NCBI GenBank assembly: GCA_900551245.1
Contig: URVC01000007.1
Coordinates: 37,193-101,192, forward strand
From: an uncultured bacterium
GTDB taxonomy: Bacteria; Verrucomicrobiota; Lentisphaeria; Victivallales; Victivallaceae
Reading direction: 5' to 3'
DNA: 64,000 nucleotides
Positions within the stretch are counted from its first letter, which is position 1; every line of letters begins with the position of its first letter. A program made the translations under genes and the position numbers. The notes beneath the pieces are model-generated. The model was given only the letters and a program-made list of their open reading frames with translations, was not told the origin of the DNA and searched no databases. Positions 7,551 through 16,387 of this stretch are shown in pieces.

Positions 7551-8663
7551 ATGAATAAAATTGCACGTTTGATTCTCGCTTCCGGGGAGAGTTCGCCGGA
7601 TATGCGCTACGCCGCCGGATTTTCGACGCCGGATGAGTTCCTCTATTTCAGCACCGACCGGGAGCGCGGCGTCATCTGTTCGCCGCTGGAGTTCAGCCGG
7701 GCGGTCGCACAGGCGCGCGACGGGGTGACCGTCCATGCCGAGGCGGAGTTCGGCGGCCCGGACCGGCTGGAGATGCTGACCCGGCTGGCCGCTTCCCTCG
7801 GGGTGGCGGGGTATCTTGTGCCCGCCGACTTCCCGGTGCTCTGGGCGGACCGGCTGCGCGGGCGCGGGCTGGAGGTGCGGGTGGAAGAAGGGGTGTTTTT
7901 CCCGCAGCGCGAGTTCAAGTCTTCCGCCGAGGTCGACGCGGTGATCCGGTCACAGCGGGCGGGCGAGGCGGGGTTGCGCCGCGCCGTCGAAGTGCTGCGC
8001 GAAAGTGAAATCACCCCCGACCGGATGATCCGGTGGCGGGGGGAGCTTCTCACCAGCGAAATTCTCCGTTCGGAGATCGATGTGGCGATGGTGCGGCTCG
8101 GAATGCAACCGACCGGAACCATCTGCGCCGGTGGTGAGCAGGCGGCACAGCCGCACAACACCGGTTCCGGACCGCTCCGGGCCGACTGGCCGATTGTGAT
8201 GGATATCTTCCCCCGTTCCGCGGAGACCGGCTACTGGGGCGACCTCACCCGGACCGTGGTCAAGGGAAAGGCCTCGGAACTGGTGCGCCGGGCGTACGAC
8301 GCGGTCCTCGCCGCCCGTGAGCTGGGCAAGTCGCTGGTCAAGGTCGGGGCGGACCCGGCGGAGATTCACCTCGCGGCGGCGCGGAAGATGGAGGAGGCCG
8401 GATTCCGTACCGGCCGGAGCGACAAGGCCGATTTCGGCTTCTTCCACGGTCTCGGCCATGGCGTGGGGCTGGATATTCACGAGGCGCCGCGTCTCTCTCC
8501 GCGCAACCACACGCCTCTGCGCGGCGGCGAAATCGTGACGGTCGAACCCGGCCTCTACTATCCGGAGTGGGGCGGCATCCGTCTGGAGGATCTGATGTAT
8601 GTCGCGCCTGCCGGGGCCGCCCGCTGTCTTACCGAAGCGGAGGATTTTCTGGAGATTCCGTAA
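7551..8663 (+). CDS. M24-family aminopeptidase P / Xaa-Pro peptidase
   Basis: 370 residues. The N-terminal creatinase-like domain (about 1-135) is followed by a pita-bread metallopeptidase domain. All five metal ligands can be placed: Asp in VMDIF (about 217), Asp in WGDLTRT (about 230), His in GLGHGVGLDIHE (about 302), Glu in VEPGLYY (about 331) and Glu in IRLEDLM (about 346). The family cleaves X-Pro bonds at peptide N-termini with Mn or Co. There is no signal peptide, so it is cytoplasmic. Its last 35 bp overlap the 3' end of convergent miaA. Confidence 0.88.
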   Translation: MNKIARLILASGESSPDMRYAAGFSTPDEFLYFSTDRERGVICSPLEFSRAVAQARDGVTVHAEAEFGGPDRLEMLTRLAASLGVAGYLVPADFPVLWADRLRGRGLEVRVEEGVFFPQREFKSSAEVDAVIRSQRAGEAGLRRAVEVLRESEITPDRMIRWRGELLTSEILRSEIDVAMVRLGMQPTGTICAGGEQAAQPHNTGSGPLRADWPIVMDIFPRSAETGYWGDLTRTVVKGKASELVRRAYDAVLAARELGKSLVKVGADPAEIHLAAARKMEEAGFRTGRSDKADFGFFHGLGHGVGLDIHEAPRLSPRNHTPLRGGEIVTVEPGLYYPEWGGIRLEDLMYVAPAGAARCLTEAEDFLEIP

Positions 8664-9564
8664 GGCGCTCCCACGACGGCGTTGTGCCGTCCGGGCAGGG
8701 GAGGGAGCGGGCCTCCGGGTGCTGGTGGCGGAACCAGGTCCGCTGACGGCGGGCGAACTGCCGGGTGACGGTGATGATCCGTTCCAGCAGTTCGCTTCGG
8801 GTCAGAGCTCCGGCGAGATGTTCGGCGATCAGCCGGTACCCGATCGCCTGGTGGGCGGTGGGGGTGTCGAGCAACCCGGCGGCGATGGCGGCGCGCGCCT
8901 CGTCGATCCAGCCCGCGTCGAGCATCGCTTCGGCGCGCCGGGCAATCCGTTCTGCGAGAAGTTCGGGGGGCACCTCCAGCTTCCAGGCGCGGACCGGGTA
9001 GCGCAGAGTGTCGCCGGGATTCTGTTGCAACTCCAGAATCGATTTGCCGGTGAGCAGTCTCACTTCGAGGGCGCGGATCAGCCGCCGCCGGCACTTCTCC
9101 CAGCGTTCCAGAGCGGCTGGGTCGAGCGTGCGCATTCGGTCATGCAGCGCGGCTTCCCCGGCGTCGGAATCATACTGCTCATCCAGTTCGGCGCGCAGAG
9201 CCCGGTCGGCGGGGAGATCGTCGATTCCGTAGAGCAGTGCTTTCAGGTAGAAGCCGGTTCCTCCGGCGAGGATCGGCAGACGGTTGCGTGAACGGATGTC
9301 GTCGATGGCCCGTTCCGCAAGGCGGCAGAACTGAAACACGTCGATCCGGGTGTGAAAGTCGAACTCTCCGACCAGATGGTGGGGAACTCGCTTCCGCTCC
9401 TCCGGCGTGGGCTGGGCGGTGCCGATTTCCAGACCGCGATAGAGCTGCATGGAGTCGACCGAAATGATTTCGCCGTTGAGATGGCGTGCCGCCTCCAGCG
9501 CAAGTGCACTTTTTCCGGAAGCGGTGGGCCCCATCAGAACCAGCAGTGGCGGGGGATTACTCAA
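8629..9564 (-). CDS. miaA: tRNA dimethylallyltransferase
   Basis: 311 residues. MiaA adds a dimethylallyl group to A37 of tRNAs reading UNN codons. The P-loop GPTASGKSALA is near residue 12, followed by SVDSMQLYRG, the GGTGFYLKALL block near 100, and the C-terminal QFARRQRTWFR region that contacts tRNA. It starts 8 nt inside the end of the upstream glycosyltransferase gene, so the two are co-translated. It converges with the M24 gene and overlaps it by 35 bp. Confidence 0.95.
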   Translation of the reverse strand: MSNPPPLLVLMGPTASGKSALALEAARHLNGEIISVDSMQLYRGLEIGTAQPTPEERKRVPHHLVGEFDFHTRIDVFQFCRLAERAIDDIRSRNRLPILAGGTGFYLKALLYGIDDLPADRALRAELDEQYDSDAGEAALHDRMRTLDPAALERWEKCRRRLIRALEVRLLTGKSILELQQNPGDTLRYPVRAWKLEVPPELLAERIARRAEAMLDAGWIDEARAAIAAGLLDTPTAHQAIGYRLIAEHLAGALTRSELLERIITVTRQFARRQRTWFRHQHPEARSLPCPDGTTPSWERLTESPENPPLR

Positions 9565-10993
9565 CTTGCCGGACCTCGTGATTTTCGTTTTCCAGCACCG
9601 GCTTCAGGGTGCAGTGAAAGCGCTTTTCCAGCTCTTCGGCGGACTCGCCGCGGCGCTGGATCACCAGCGTCCCACGGGGCAGGGCCGGAACCGGTCCGCG
9701 CGGACCGTCAAAGAGGTAGTTCGCCGGAGCGAATCCGGAGAGCTGGCCGTAGAACATCAGCGGCCACGGGTCGGCTGAAAAACTCATGTAGACCGGCGGT
9801 GCACCGTCGGGGAAACGCTTCTGCAGCGCGGCGATCGTCTGGGAGGGAACGTGGTTCGGCCGGAGATAGTACCCGTAAAAGAAATCGTCCGACGGCGCGC
9901 CGCCGCAACGGCGGGAGAAGGCCTGCCGCAGTTCCGGCCACTGCGCCGTCCAGCCCCAGCCGAGAGTTGCCAGCGTCAGTGCGCCGATCCAGATTGCCGG
10001 CTGCCAGCGGCGGCGCCAGCGGCAGTTGAGCGCGGAGAGGTCGCGGATTCCTCCCGCCAGCAGCAGAGCCCAGAGCGGGAAGAAGGGCAGAAAGATTCGG
10101 GGGAAGGGCGCCGTCGGCAGCAGCAGCGCCGCCGGTACCGGCAGCAGCCAGATCATCGCCCGCGCCGACCAGAGCCAGTTGTAGCGGTTGCGGTCGAAGG
10201 CGAGGATCGATCCCGTCGCCGGAATCAGCAGCATGGCGTAGCTGTAGAGGAAGGCCGCCAGCACGGCGCGGAGTACGGCAAAGCCGTTGTCCCATCCTTC
10301 GCCGAGCTGGAGGACGCCGAGAAACTGCCGTGCCAGCGGCAGATAGAAGAGCAGAAACATCGCCACCGGAGTCAGCGCGAGAATCCAGAACCGGCGACGG
10401 CGCAGAAAATTGTTTCCGCAGAGCGGCAGAGCATAAAGGACAACGCCGCCGAGCGCGGCCAGATTGCTGGGAATCGCACCGGTGGTGAGAAAGCAGGTGA
10501 TGGCGTACCCGGCGAGCGTCTTCCCGGAACCGGAGCGGGCGTAGTCGAGGGCGAAACGCAGTGCAACTGTGACCAGCAGGGCGCTGAGCATATAGCCCCG
10601 GACGGCGGTCGCGTAGACGAGAAACGGCACGGAGGCCGCGGTGGCGGTCAGCACCGGAAGCATCAGCGCTCCGCCGAACTGACTGCGGAAAAGCCGGTAG
10701 AGCAGAACAAGCGTCGCTCCGGCGAAGAGTACCGAAAGGAACCGCATCCAGACCACCGGATCGATCGAGGAGGGCTGAAGTTCGATCCAGAGACGGAGCA
10801 CCATCGTATAGACGATGTGGTTGTTGGGAATTGGGTAGTTGAAGTAGATGTTGCTCACCGGTTCGCTCAGGGCGAAGTTGAGCACCGTGAGCGCCTCGTC
10901 GAACCAGAAGTCGCGGAACAGATACCCCTGGACGAAACAGAGCAGTACCGCCAGCACCATCAGCGGGACGAACAATCCGGAACGCTGTCTCAA
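9557..10993 (-). CDS. Polytopic GT-C type glycosyltransferase-like membrane protein
   Basis: 478 residues with about ten membrane helices. Close to the N-terminus, after the first helix, FRDFWFDEALTVLNF carries the acidic DE pair typical of PMT/GT39-like enzymes, which transfer sugars from polyprenyl phosphates outside the membrane. The start is the TTG at 10993, which has a perfect AAGGAGG seven bases upstream (11001-11007). An ATG at 11041 would lie inside the preceding terminator hairpin. The acceptor is unknown. It is followed by miaA with an 8-nt overlap. Confidence 0.65.
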   Translation of the reverse strand: MRQRSGLFVPLMVLAVLLCFVQGYLFRDFWFDEALTVLNFALSEPVSNIYFNYPIPNNHIVYTMVLRLWIELQPSSIDPVVWMRFLSVLFAGATLVLLYRLFRSQFGGALMLPVLTATAASVPFLVYATAVRGYMLSALLVTVALRFALDYARSGSGKTLAGYAITCFLTTGAIPSNLAALGGVVLYALPLCGNNFLRRRRFWILALTPVAMFLLFYLPLARQFLGVLQLGEGWDNGFAVLRAVLAAFLYSYAMLLIPATGSILAFDRNRYNWLWSARAMIWLLPVPAALLLPTAPFPRIFLPFFPLWALLLAGGIRDLSALNCRWRRRWQPAIWIGALTLATLGWGWTAQWPELRQAFSRRCGGAPSDDFFYGYYLRPNHVPSQTIAALQKRFPDGAPPVYMSFSADPWPLMFYGQLSGFAPANYLFDGPRGPVPALPRGTLVIQRRGESAEELEKRFHCTLKPVLENENHEVRQVE

Positions 10994-11018
10994 CGTAGCT
11001 CCTCCTTGCCTGAACATG

Positions 11019-11059
11019 AAAAACGGGCCGGTTGTCGGCATGCACCGACTCCGGCCCGC
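11019..11059 (-). terminator. Intrinsic terminator of the ferredoxin gene
   Basis: On the minus strand a long G+C-rich stem (CGGGCCGG.. with ..CCGGCCCG, extended by AGTCGG/CCGACA) is followed by a run of T. It lies 19 nt after the ferredoxin stop, separating it from the glycosyltransferase-miaA pair. Confidence 0.85.
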
Positions 11060-11078
11060 TTCCTGTCTGCGGATGCTC

Positions 11079-11249
11079 TTAGAGGGAGATCGCTTCGCAG
11101 GGGCACTCGCCGACGCAGGCGCCGCACTCGATGCAGTCCGCCTCGTTGACTTTGGCCTTGCCGTTGTCCATCGCGATCGCGCTCACCGGGCAGGCTCCGA
11201 CGCAGGTTTCGCAGCCGCTGCAGGCTTCCTCATTGACTTTCGCCGCCAT
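11079..11249 (-). CDS. Small 2[4Fe-4S] ferredoxin
   Basis: A 56-residue clostridial-type ferredoxin. Two perfect CxxCxxCxxxCP motifs are present: Cys10, 13, 16, 20 and Cys39, 42, 45, 49. It carries single electrons between low-potential redox enzymes in the cytoplasm. GGAGAAG precedes the ATG. It is a one-gene transcription unit, with its own promoter (11305-11332) and a strong terminator (11019-11059). No partner oxidoreductase is adjacent, so its redox partner cannot be named. Confidence 0.95.
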   Translation of the reverse strand: MAAKVNEEACSGCETCVGACPVSAIAMDNGKAKVNEADCIECGACVGECPCEAISL

Positions 11250-11304
11250 TTTTCTTCTCCTTTTCAGGGGTTGGTTGTTTCGGATATTCCGAAGATATGC
11301 GCGT

Positions 11305-11332
11305 AATATATCATTGGTTTGACAAATGTCAA
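11305..11332 (-). promoter_or_regulatory. Ferredoxin promoter with palindrome over the -35 box
   Basis: -35 TTGACA (11327-11332), 16-nt spacer, -10 TATATT (11305-11310). The -35 box is one arm of an inverted repeat, TTGACA-TT-TGTCAA on the minus strand (11319-11332), which could be a repressor site. Confidence 0.6.
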
Positions 11333-11341
11333 GAATTTCGA

Positions 11342-12733
11342 TCAGCCTAACTCCGGCAGAGTCCCGGCGATCACCGCCTGACCGTGACGCTTGAACGATT
11401 CGTCGGGGATGTGGAACTCGACGTGACGATTCGGGAAGTCGTCGCGGAGCACCGCCTGCGCCTCTTCGATGATGATCGAACCGCCCTGGCCGGAAGAGAC
11501 TCTCCCGAGCAGAAGCAGATGCTCCAGCTCGTAGAAATCGGCGTAATGGCCGACCGCATACCCGAGGTAGCTGCCGATGGCGCGGTAGATCTTTTCCGCG
11601 CGGGGATCCTGCTCCGCCATCGCCTTCTGGACCAGCTTGAGCTGTTCCGGCAGCGGAGTCCCCGCCGGAAATTCAAATCCGGCCAGCGGAGCGAGACGGC
11701 CGACCGCCTGCTGTGACAGGTAATTTGCTCCCACACCGAGGTCGCCGGACCACTCGTCGCGCGGCGCATCGCACCGGTAGTCGACCGGCGCGAACGCCAG
11801 CTCGTTGAGCCAGTCGGTGAGCGATCCTGCCGGGGTGACGTAGCCGACCGCTTCGCTGGTGCCCATCGCGACGCCGAGCAGACTGTTCTTCCCGAGGCTG
11901 ATCGAACCGGCAAGCGCGGTCACTTCGCCGTCGTTGAGCACGACGAACGGCACGCCGGGAAATTCTTTGGCGATCTCCAGAAAGATCGGCCGGACTTTGG
12001 TGGCGAAATCCGCTTCCGGAATGCCCCGGAAGAGTGATGCGATCCGCGGCTGATTGTCCACATAAACTCCTGCGGCACTGCCGCCGATTGCGTCGATGCG
12101 CGGAAGTTTCGCGGCGGCGCGCCGGAGCGAGTCGAGAATGCCGGCACGGTGGTATTCGATGTCACTCTGGAAATAGGGATCCCACACCACCTCTTCGCTG
12201 TGGATCGTTTTTCCATCCTGAATCGCCGCACATTTGCGGTCGGAGCCGCCGAGGTCGAAGCCGATCCGGCAGCCGTCGAAGTGACCGCCGAGCTTGACGC
12301 CGATCTCTCCGGCGGCGGGAGCCGCTTCAAACGAACAGTTTTCCACCGTGAACTGCCGGTCGTAGATTTTCCGGCCCATCACGTCGTAATCGAAGGCACG
12401 CTCTCCTTTGGGAGAGTAGGTGCTCCGGAGTGCATCGCCGAGACGGCTGCTGCCGCCGACGGTGAGTTTCCAGCCGCCCCGCGACCAGAGCAGGAATTTG
12501 ACGATCCGCTCGACATAACGGAAGTTGAGATCGAAATTTTCCTCGGTGTCCGGCAGAATCACCGTGTCGAAACGGGAGCGGGTTCCATTGGCGCGTTCCA
12601 GAACGAGCGCCAGTTTGACCGGGGCGCCGGACGCCTCCGCCTGTCGGCGGAATTCCCGGTTCCACAGCGCCGCGGGCACGAAGCCCGGATCAAGTTCCGG
12701 CAGATGCCGGGGGGAGATCTGAAGTTTCTGCAT
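11342..12733 (-). CDS. ROK-family sugar kinase-like protein with unusual N-terminal region
   Basis: 463 residues. The ROK core starts with the ATP-binding FDLGGSDRKCAAI (about residue 158) and has the catalytic NDGEVTALAGS block and a GTSEAVGYV segment. The first 150 or so residues are not the winged helix of ROK repressors; I do not recognise them. The zinc motif CxCGxxGC of most ROK kinases is missing. It lies 18 nt after nagB in the same operon, so phosphorylation of an amino sugar such as glucosamine is the simplest guess. A regulatory or different-substrate role is also possible. Confidence 0.65.
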   Translation of the reverse strand: MQKLQISPRHLPELDPGFVPAALWNREFRRQAEASGAPVKLALVLERANGTRSRFDTVILPDTEENFDLNFRYVERIVKFLLWSRGGWKLTVGGSSRLGDALRSTYSPKGERAFDYDVMGRKIYDRQFTVENCSFEAAPAAGEIGVKLGGHFDGCRIGFDLGGSDRKCAAIQDGKTIHSEEVVWDPYFQSDIEYHRAGILDSLRRAAAKLPRIDAIGGSAAGVYVDNQPRIASLFRGIPEADFATKVRPIFLEIAKEFPGVPFVVLNDGEVTALAGSISLGKNSLLGVAMGTSEAVGYVTPAGSLTDWLNELAFAPVDYRCDAPRDEWSGDLGVGANYLSQQAVGRLAPLAGFEFPAGTPLPEQLKLVQKAMAEQDPRAEKIYRAIGSYLGYAVGHYADFYELEHLLLLGRVSSGQGGSIIIEEAQAVLRDDFPNRHVEFHIPDESFKRHGQAVIAGTLPELG

Positions 12734-12751
12734 GGCAAAACCTCCTGCCGT

Positions 12752-13537
12752 TCAGCGGTACTGCGCCCATTCCGGCTCGTTGGCGAAGACCCAGTTGTAG
12801 TACTCCTTCTGGGTGAGTTCCGCGGCGGCCGCTTCGTCAAGGATGACCACGGTGCGCGGATGCAGCTGCAACGCGCTCCCGGTGACCATCGAGGTGACCG
12901 GCCCTTCGAGTGCCTTTGCGGCGATTCCGGCTTTCCTGGCTCCGGTGATCAGCATGATGATCCGCTTGGCGTCGAGGATGGTGCCGACGCCCATGGTGAA
13001 GGCGCGGCGCGGCATCGATTCCGGCGGGTTGAAGTAGATGCTGTTCTGCGCATAGGTCGCCGGAGTCAGCGCTTTCGAACGGGTGCGTCCGGCGAGCGAG
13101 GAGATCGGCTCGTTGAAGCCGATGTGGCCGTCGCTGCCGATGCCGAGCAGCTGCAGGTCGATGCCGCCGCAGTCGCGGATGGCCGCTTCATACCGTTCTC
13201 CCTCGGCCACCTCGTCTTTCGCCATGCCGTCGGGCAGATTGGTGTTGCGAATGTCGATGTTGATGTGGCGGAAGAGGTGATAATTCATGTAATAGCGGTA
13301 GGAGTTCTTATCCTCCGGCGGCAGGCCGATGTATTCGTCGAGGTTGAAGGTCTTGACCAGCGAGAAATCGACCTCGTTGCGCTGGTTCATCGCTGCGAGG
13401 TCCGCGTAAACCGCTTCCATCGTGGCGCCGGTGGCAAGTCCGAGCTTGAATTCCGGTTTGGCGTTGATGGCGTCGGCGATGAGGCGGGCCGTGAGATGCA
13501 CCGCTTCCTGTGTCGTGGGGCGAATGATTACTTCCAT
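12752..13537 (-). CDS. nagB: Glucosamine-6-phosphate deaminase
   Basis: 261 residues, near the 266 of well-known NagB. It converts glucosamine-6-phosphate to fructose-6-phosphate and ammonia. Visible are the GLATGATMEAVY phosphate loop, the FNLDEYIGL block with the catalytic Asp, and GIGSDGHIGFNEP containing the catalytic His. The ATG at 13537 is chosen because the family N-terminus is MEVII; AGGAGA lies upstream. The ROK gene follows in the same operon. nagA is not adjacent but occurs at 46377. Confidence 0.95.
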   Translation of the reverse strand: MEVIIRPTTQEAVHLTARLIADAINAKPEFKLGLATGATMEAVYADLAAMNQRNEVDFSLVKTFNLDEYIGLPPEDKNSYRYYMNYHLFRHINIDIRNTNLPDGMAKDEVAEGERYEAAIRDCGGIDLQLLGIGSDGHIGFNEPISSLAGRTRSKALTPATYAQNSIYFNPPESMPRRAFTMGVGTILDAKRIIMLITGARKAGIAAKALEGPVTSMVTGSALQLHPRTVVILDEAAAAELTQKEYYNWVFANEPEWAQYR

Positions 13538-13584
13538 GGCTTCTGTTCTCCTGTTCGGTTGAATGCCGGATCCTTCTGCTGTAT

Positions 13585-13613
13585 AGTATACTGCCCGCAG
13601 GAGGATTTCCCAA
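13585..13613 (-). promoter_or_regulatory. Promoter of nagB-ROK with overlapping palindrome
   Basis: -35 TTGGGA (13608-13613), 17-nt spacer, -10 TATACT (13585-13590). The palindrome GTATA-G-TATAC (13581-13591) covers the -10 box and is a plausible repressor site for amino-sugar control. Confidence 0.45.
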
Positions 13614-13656
13614 TGGAGAAATTCAGACAAACTATGGACTTTTCTGCAAATTCGCG

Positions 13657-14595
13657 TTACAGTTCGGCGAAGTCGACGGTGATTTCGGCGGCGATTTTCT
13701 CCGCTTCCTCCGGCGAAAAACTGCCGGGAAAGGCGGTGAGGCAGTTGGCGCTGGCGGCCGCCAGCGCCTGCCGGAACGCTTCAAAGAGATCGCTTCCGGC
13801 GAGAATTTCGCTCATCCAGATCGCGTTGGCGGTATCGCCGCAGCCGATGGGATTGACCACCTCCGGCAACGCCGGCAGATGATAGACGGCAAGCGTTCTG
13901 CCGTCGCTCGCATAGGCGTTGTCGGGGCCGTCGGTGATGGCGGCATACTTCACGGCCGGGAAACGGAACACCTGCCGCAGGCCGGAGGTCACATCCGGCT
14001 CCCCGGTCATTTCGCGCAGTTCCTCCCGGTTGACCTTGTACCAGACCTCCGCCCCGGATTCGAACACATCGCGCGTATTGCGGAAGGAGTCCAGCAGCAG
14101 CGGAATTCCGGCACGCCGGACCAGTTGCGCCGCACGCGGATAGAGGTCGGGATCGGTTCCGGTCGGCAAGGTGCCGCAGAGAGCCGCCCCCGCCGCACCA
14201 CGGTTCAGCTCCTCCTGGAAGGCGGCGAGCATCTCCGCCACTTCCTCCGGCGTGGCGGCGAACGAGGGTTCGATCACCTCGGTCATCACCTGGCGGGCGC
14301 GGTCGAGGCAGGTGGTGCAGCTCCGGGTGGGGCCGCCGGTCAGAATTGAACGCACCGGCATTCCCTCCCGTTCAAGCTCCCGCCGGATGCGGTCGCCGTT
14401 TTCGCCACCGGTGAACTGAATCAATACCGCTTTCGTCCTGCCGTGGCAGGCGGCGGCCCGGCAGAAATTGATTCCTTTCCCGGCCGGAAAGGCCTGCATC
14501 TCCTCTGCCCGGTTGACTTTCCCGTAATGAAACTCTTTGAAAAAGAGCGTCTTCTGCCAGGCGGGATTCGGGCCGAGCGCGACGATGGTGTTCAT
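13657..14595 (-). CDS. PfkB-family carbohydrate kinase (1-phosphofructokinase / tagatose-6-phosphate kinase type)
   Basis: 312 residues, the usual size for LacC/FruK-like kinases. The N-terminus (VALGPNPAWQKTLFF) and the GKGINFCRAAACHG substrate loop match this subgroup. The C-terminal signature NPIGCGDTANA carries the catalytic Asp and anion hole. It would phosphorylate a sugar phosphate such as fructose-1-phosphate or tagatose-6-phosphate. The ATG shares ATGA with the stop of the upstream iron-dependent dehydrogenase, so a joint pathway is likely, but the substrate cannot be read from sequence. Confidence 0.82.
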   Translation of the reverse strand: MNTIVALGPNPAWQKTLFFKEFHYGKVNRAEEMQAFPAGKGINFCRAAACHGRTKAVLIQFTGGENGDRIRRELEREGMPVRSILTGGPTRSCTTCLDRARQVMTEVIEPSFAATPEEVAEMLAAFQEELNRGAAGAALCGTLPTGTDPDLYPRAAQLVRRAGIPLLLDSFRNTRDVFESGAEVWYKVNREELREMTGEPDVTSGLRQVFRFPAVKYAAITDGPDNAYASDGRTLAVYHLPALPEVVNPIGCGDTANAIWMSEILAGSDLFEAFRQALAAASANCLTAFPGSFSPEEAEKIAAEITVDFAEL

Positions 14596-15692
14596 GACAC
14601 TCTCTCCAGAAGTTCGGAAACTTCCGCGTCGGAGAGTTCGCGCGGATTGCATTTCATGCTCCCCGACCGGCAGTTCGCCAGAATGAAGGCGTGGTGACGG
14701 GCTTCGAGGCCGTACCGGCGGAAATTCTCCGGCAGTTGAAGCGTTTTCCGCAGAGATTCAATCCGGTCGATCAGCTCTTCCGGCGACGCACAGCCGAGTT
14801 GGCCGGCAAGTTCGGTGAAGGCGTCGCGCGCCGCCGGGAGATTCCAGCGGAGCACCTCCGGCAGCAGAATGGCGCAGCACACCCCGTGCGGCACGTGCAG
14901 AATGCTGCCGATCGGATGCGCCAGCCCGTGCACCGCACCGAGGCCGGACTGACCGAACGCCGCCGCGCCGAGCATGCTCCCTTCGGTGACGAAATCGAGT
15001 TCTTCCAAATTTCCTTCGAAGGCGTTCTGCAGATGAAACAGGAGTTTTTCCGCGGCCTGACCCGCCAGCAGACGGCTGACCGGCGTCGCTTTGCGCGAGA
15101 GAAAACTTTCGATCGCCTGGGTGAGCGCGTCGAATCCGCTCCCTGCGATCACGCCGGGGGGACAGTCGCGAACCAGATCCGGGTCGATGAGCGCGATGTC
15201 GGCGAGCATGTCGCCGCCGCGCAACGACTGCTTGACGTCGGTTGCCGGGTCGCGCAACACGGCGTTGGCCGTGAGTTCCGCGCCGGTTCCGGCAGTGGTG
15301 GGCAGTGCCGCAAAGAAAGCACCCTTGCCGGGAATCGTCCGGCGCCCGTAGAAATAATCGGCAACCGTTCCGGGGCAGGGGAGCAGAACCGCGACGCTTT
15401 TGGCCACGTCAATGGCGCTGCCGCCGCCCCAGCCGACGACCGAAACCGCGCCGATTTCGCGCCCCAGCTCTCGGGCCTGTTCGACCTCCTCCAGCGGCGG
15501 TTCGGGGGAGACTCCGCAGAAAAGCCGGAATTCCCGCTCTTCGAGCCGGGGAATCACCTCCTCTTCGATCCGCTTCCGGGAGTGTTTCCCGGCGATGAAG
15601 AGCACCGGCCCCGGCGGCAGAGCCTGGATGAGGCGGTTGCGGATGCCGCGACCGAAATGAATTTCCGCAGGGAGGTTGACGGGGGTCATCAT
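14592..15692 (-). CDS. Iron-containing alcohol dehydrogenase family protein
   Basis: 366 residues. Type III (Fe or Zn) dehydrogenase fold: NAD-binding GWGGGSAIDVAKSVA near 85-100, then TTAGTGAE near 138, and metal ligands in GAVHGLAHPIGSILHVPHG (His-x3-His and the later His). The family oxidises or reduces small alcohols and aldehydes, including lactaldehyde and butanol. It starts 4 nt inside rnc and ends 4 nt inside the pfkB-like gene, so it may handle a product of that kinase pathway. There are no accessory domains. Confidence 0.85.
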   Translation of the reverse strand: MMTPVNLPAEIHFGRGIRNRLIQALPPGPVLFIAGKHSRKRIEEEVIPRLEEREFRLFCGVSPEPPLEEVEQARELGREIGAVSVVGWGGGSAIDVAKSVAVLLPCPGTVADYFYGRRTIPGKGAFFAALPTTAGTGAELTANAVLRDPATDVKQSLRGGDMLADIALIDPDLVRDCPPGVIAGSGFDALTQAIESFLSRKATPVSRLLAGQAAEKLLFHLQNAFEGNLEELDFVTEGSMLGAAAFGQSGLGAVHGLAHPIGSILHVPHGVCCAILLPEVLRWNLPAARDAFTELAGQLGCASPEELIDRIESLRKTLQLPENFRRYGLEARHHAFILANCRSGSMKCNPRELSDAEVSELLERVS

Positions 15693-16387
15693 GGGCGTTT
15701 CTCCTGATTGGCAAGAAAACGGTACAAATTCTTCGCCGCCTCGCTTTCGGCATGCTTCCGACTGGCGGCACGGCCGGTGGCGATGTATCCGTGCAGATGC
15801 ACTTCCACATCGTAGACCGGGAGATGTTCGGGGCCGCTGGTGTGCAGGACCGAATATTCCGGGGTGGTTCCCCAGCGCCGCTGGGAGTACTCCTGCAACA
15901 GCCCTTTTGGGTTCAATGTGGTCAGCAGTGAGCGGGGATCGGGAAACTCCTCCCAGGCCAGACGGAGCATGAAATCGCGCACCACATCAAATCCGGCGTC
16001 GAGGTAGAACGCCCCCAGCGTCGCTTCAAAGAGGTCGGCCAGCGTCGAATCGCGGTCGGCTCCGCCGGCGTCGCGTTCTCCGCGGCCGGTCCGCAGGTAG
16101 TCTCCGAGCCGGAGTTTGCGGGCGAGCCGGGCCAGCGCCGGTTCCCGCACCAGCGCGGAGCGCATTTTGGTCATCTCCCCTTCCGGGGCGTCGGGGTAAA
16201 GATGAAAAAGATATTCCGTAAGAATGATTTCCAGAACCGCGTCCCCGAGAAATTCCAGCCGTTGGTTGTCGTAGGCAAGGTTGTTCTCCACCGCGTAGGA
16301 GCGGTGGGTCATCGCCTCGTCAAGCCGTTTGCTCCACGGCCCGGGAAAGCCCAGAGTCTGTTTGAGTTCCTCAAGATTGCGCGCCAC
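15689..16387 (-). CDS. rnc: Ribonuclease III
   Basis: 232 residues from a GTG start at 16387, chosen for AAGGTGGA just upstream; an in-frame ATG at 16408 is the alternative. RNase III cuts double-stranded RNA in rRNA processing. The signature NQRLEFLGDAVLEI near 43 and TLADLFEATLGAFYLDAG near 117 hold the catalytic acids. A dsRNA-binding domain occupies about residues 155-232, ending SEAAKNLYRFL. It overlaps lipM upstream and the Fe-ADH gene downstream. Confidence 0.95.
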   Translation of the reverse strand: MARNLEELKQTLGFPGPWSKRLDEAMTHRSYAVENNLAYDNQRLEFLGDAVLEIILTEYLFHLYPDAPEGEMTKMRSALVREPALARLARKLRLGDYLRTGRGERDAGGADRDSTLADLFEATLGAFYLDAGFDVVRDFMLRLAWEEFPDPRSLLTTLNPKGLLQEYSQRRWGTTPEYSVLHTSGPEHLPVYDVEVHLHGYIATGRAASRKHAESEAAKNLYRFLANQEKRP

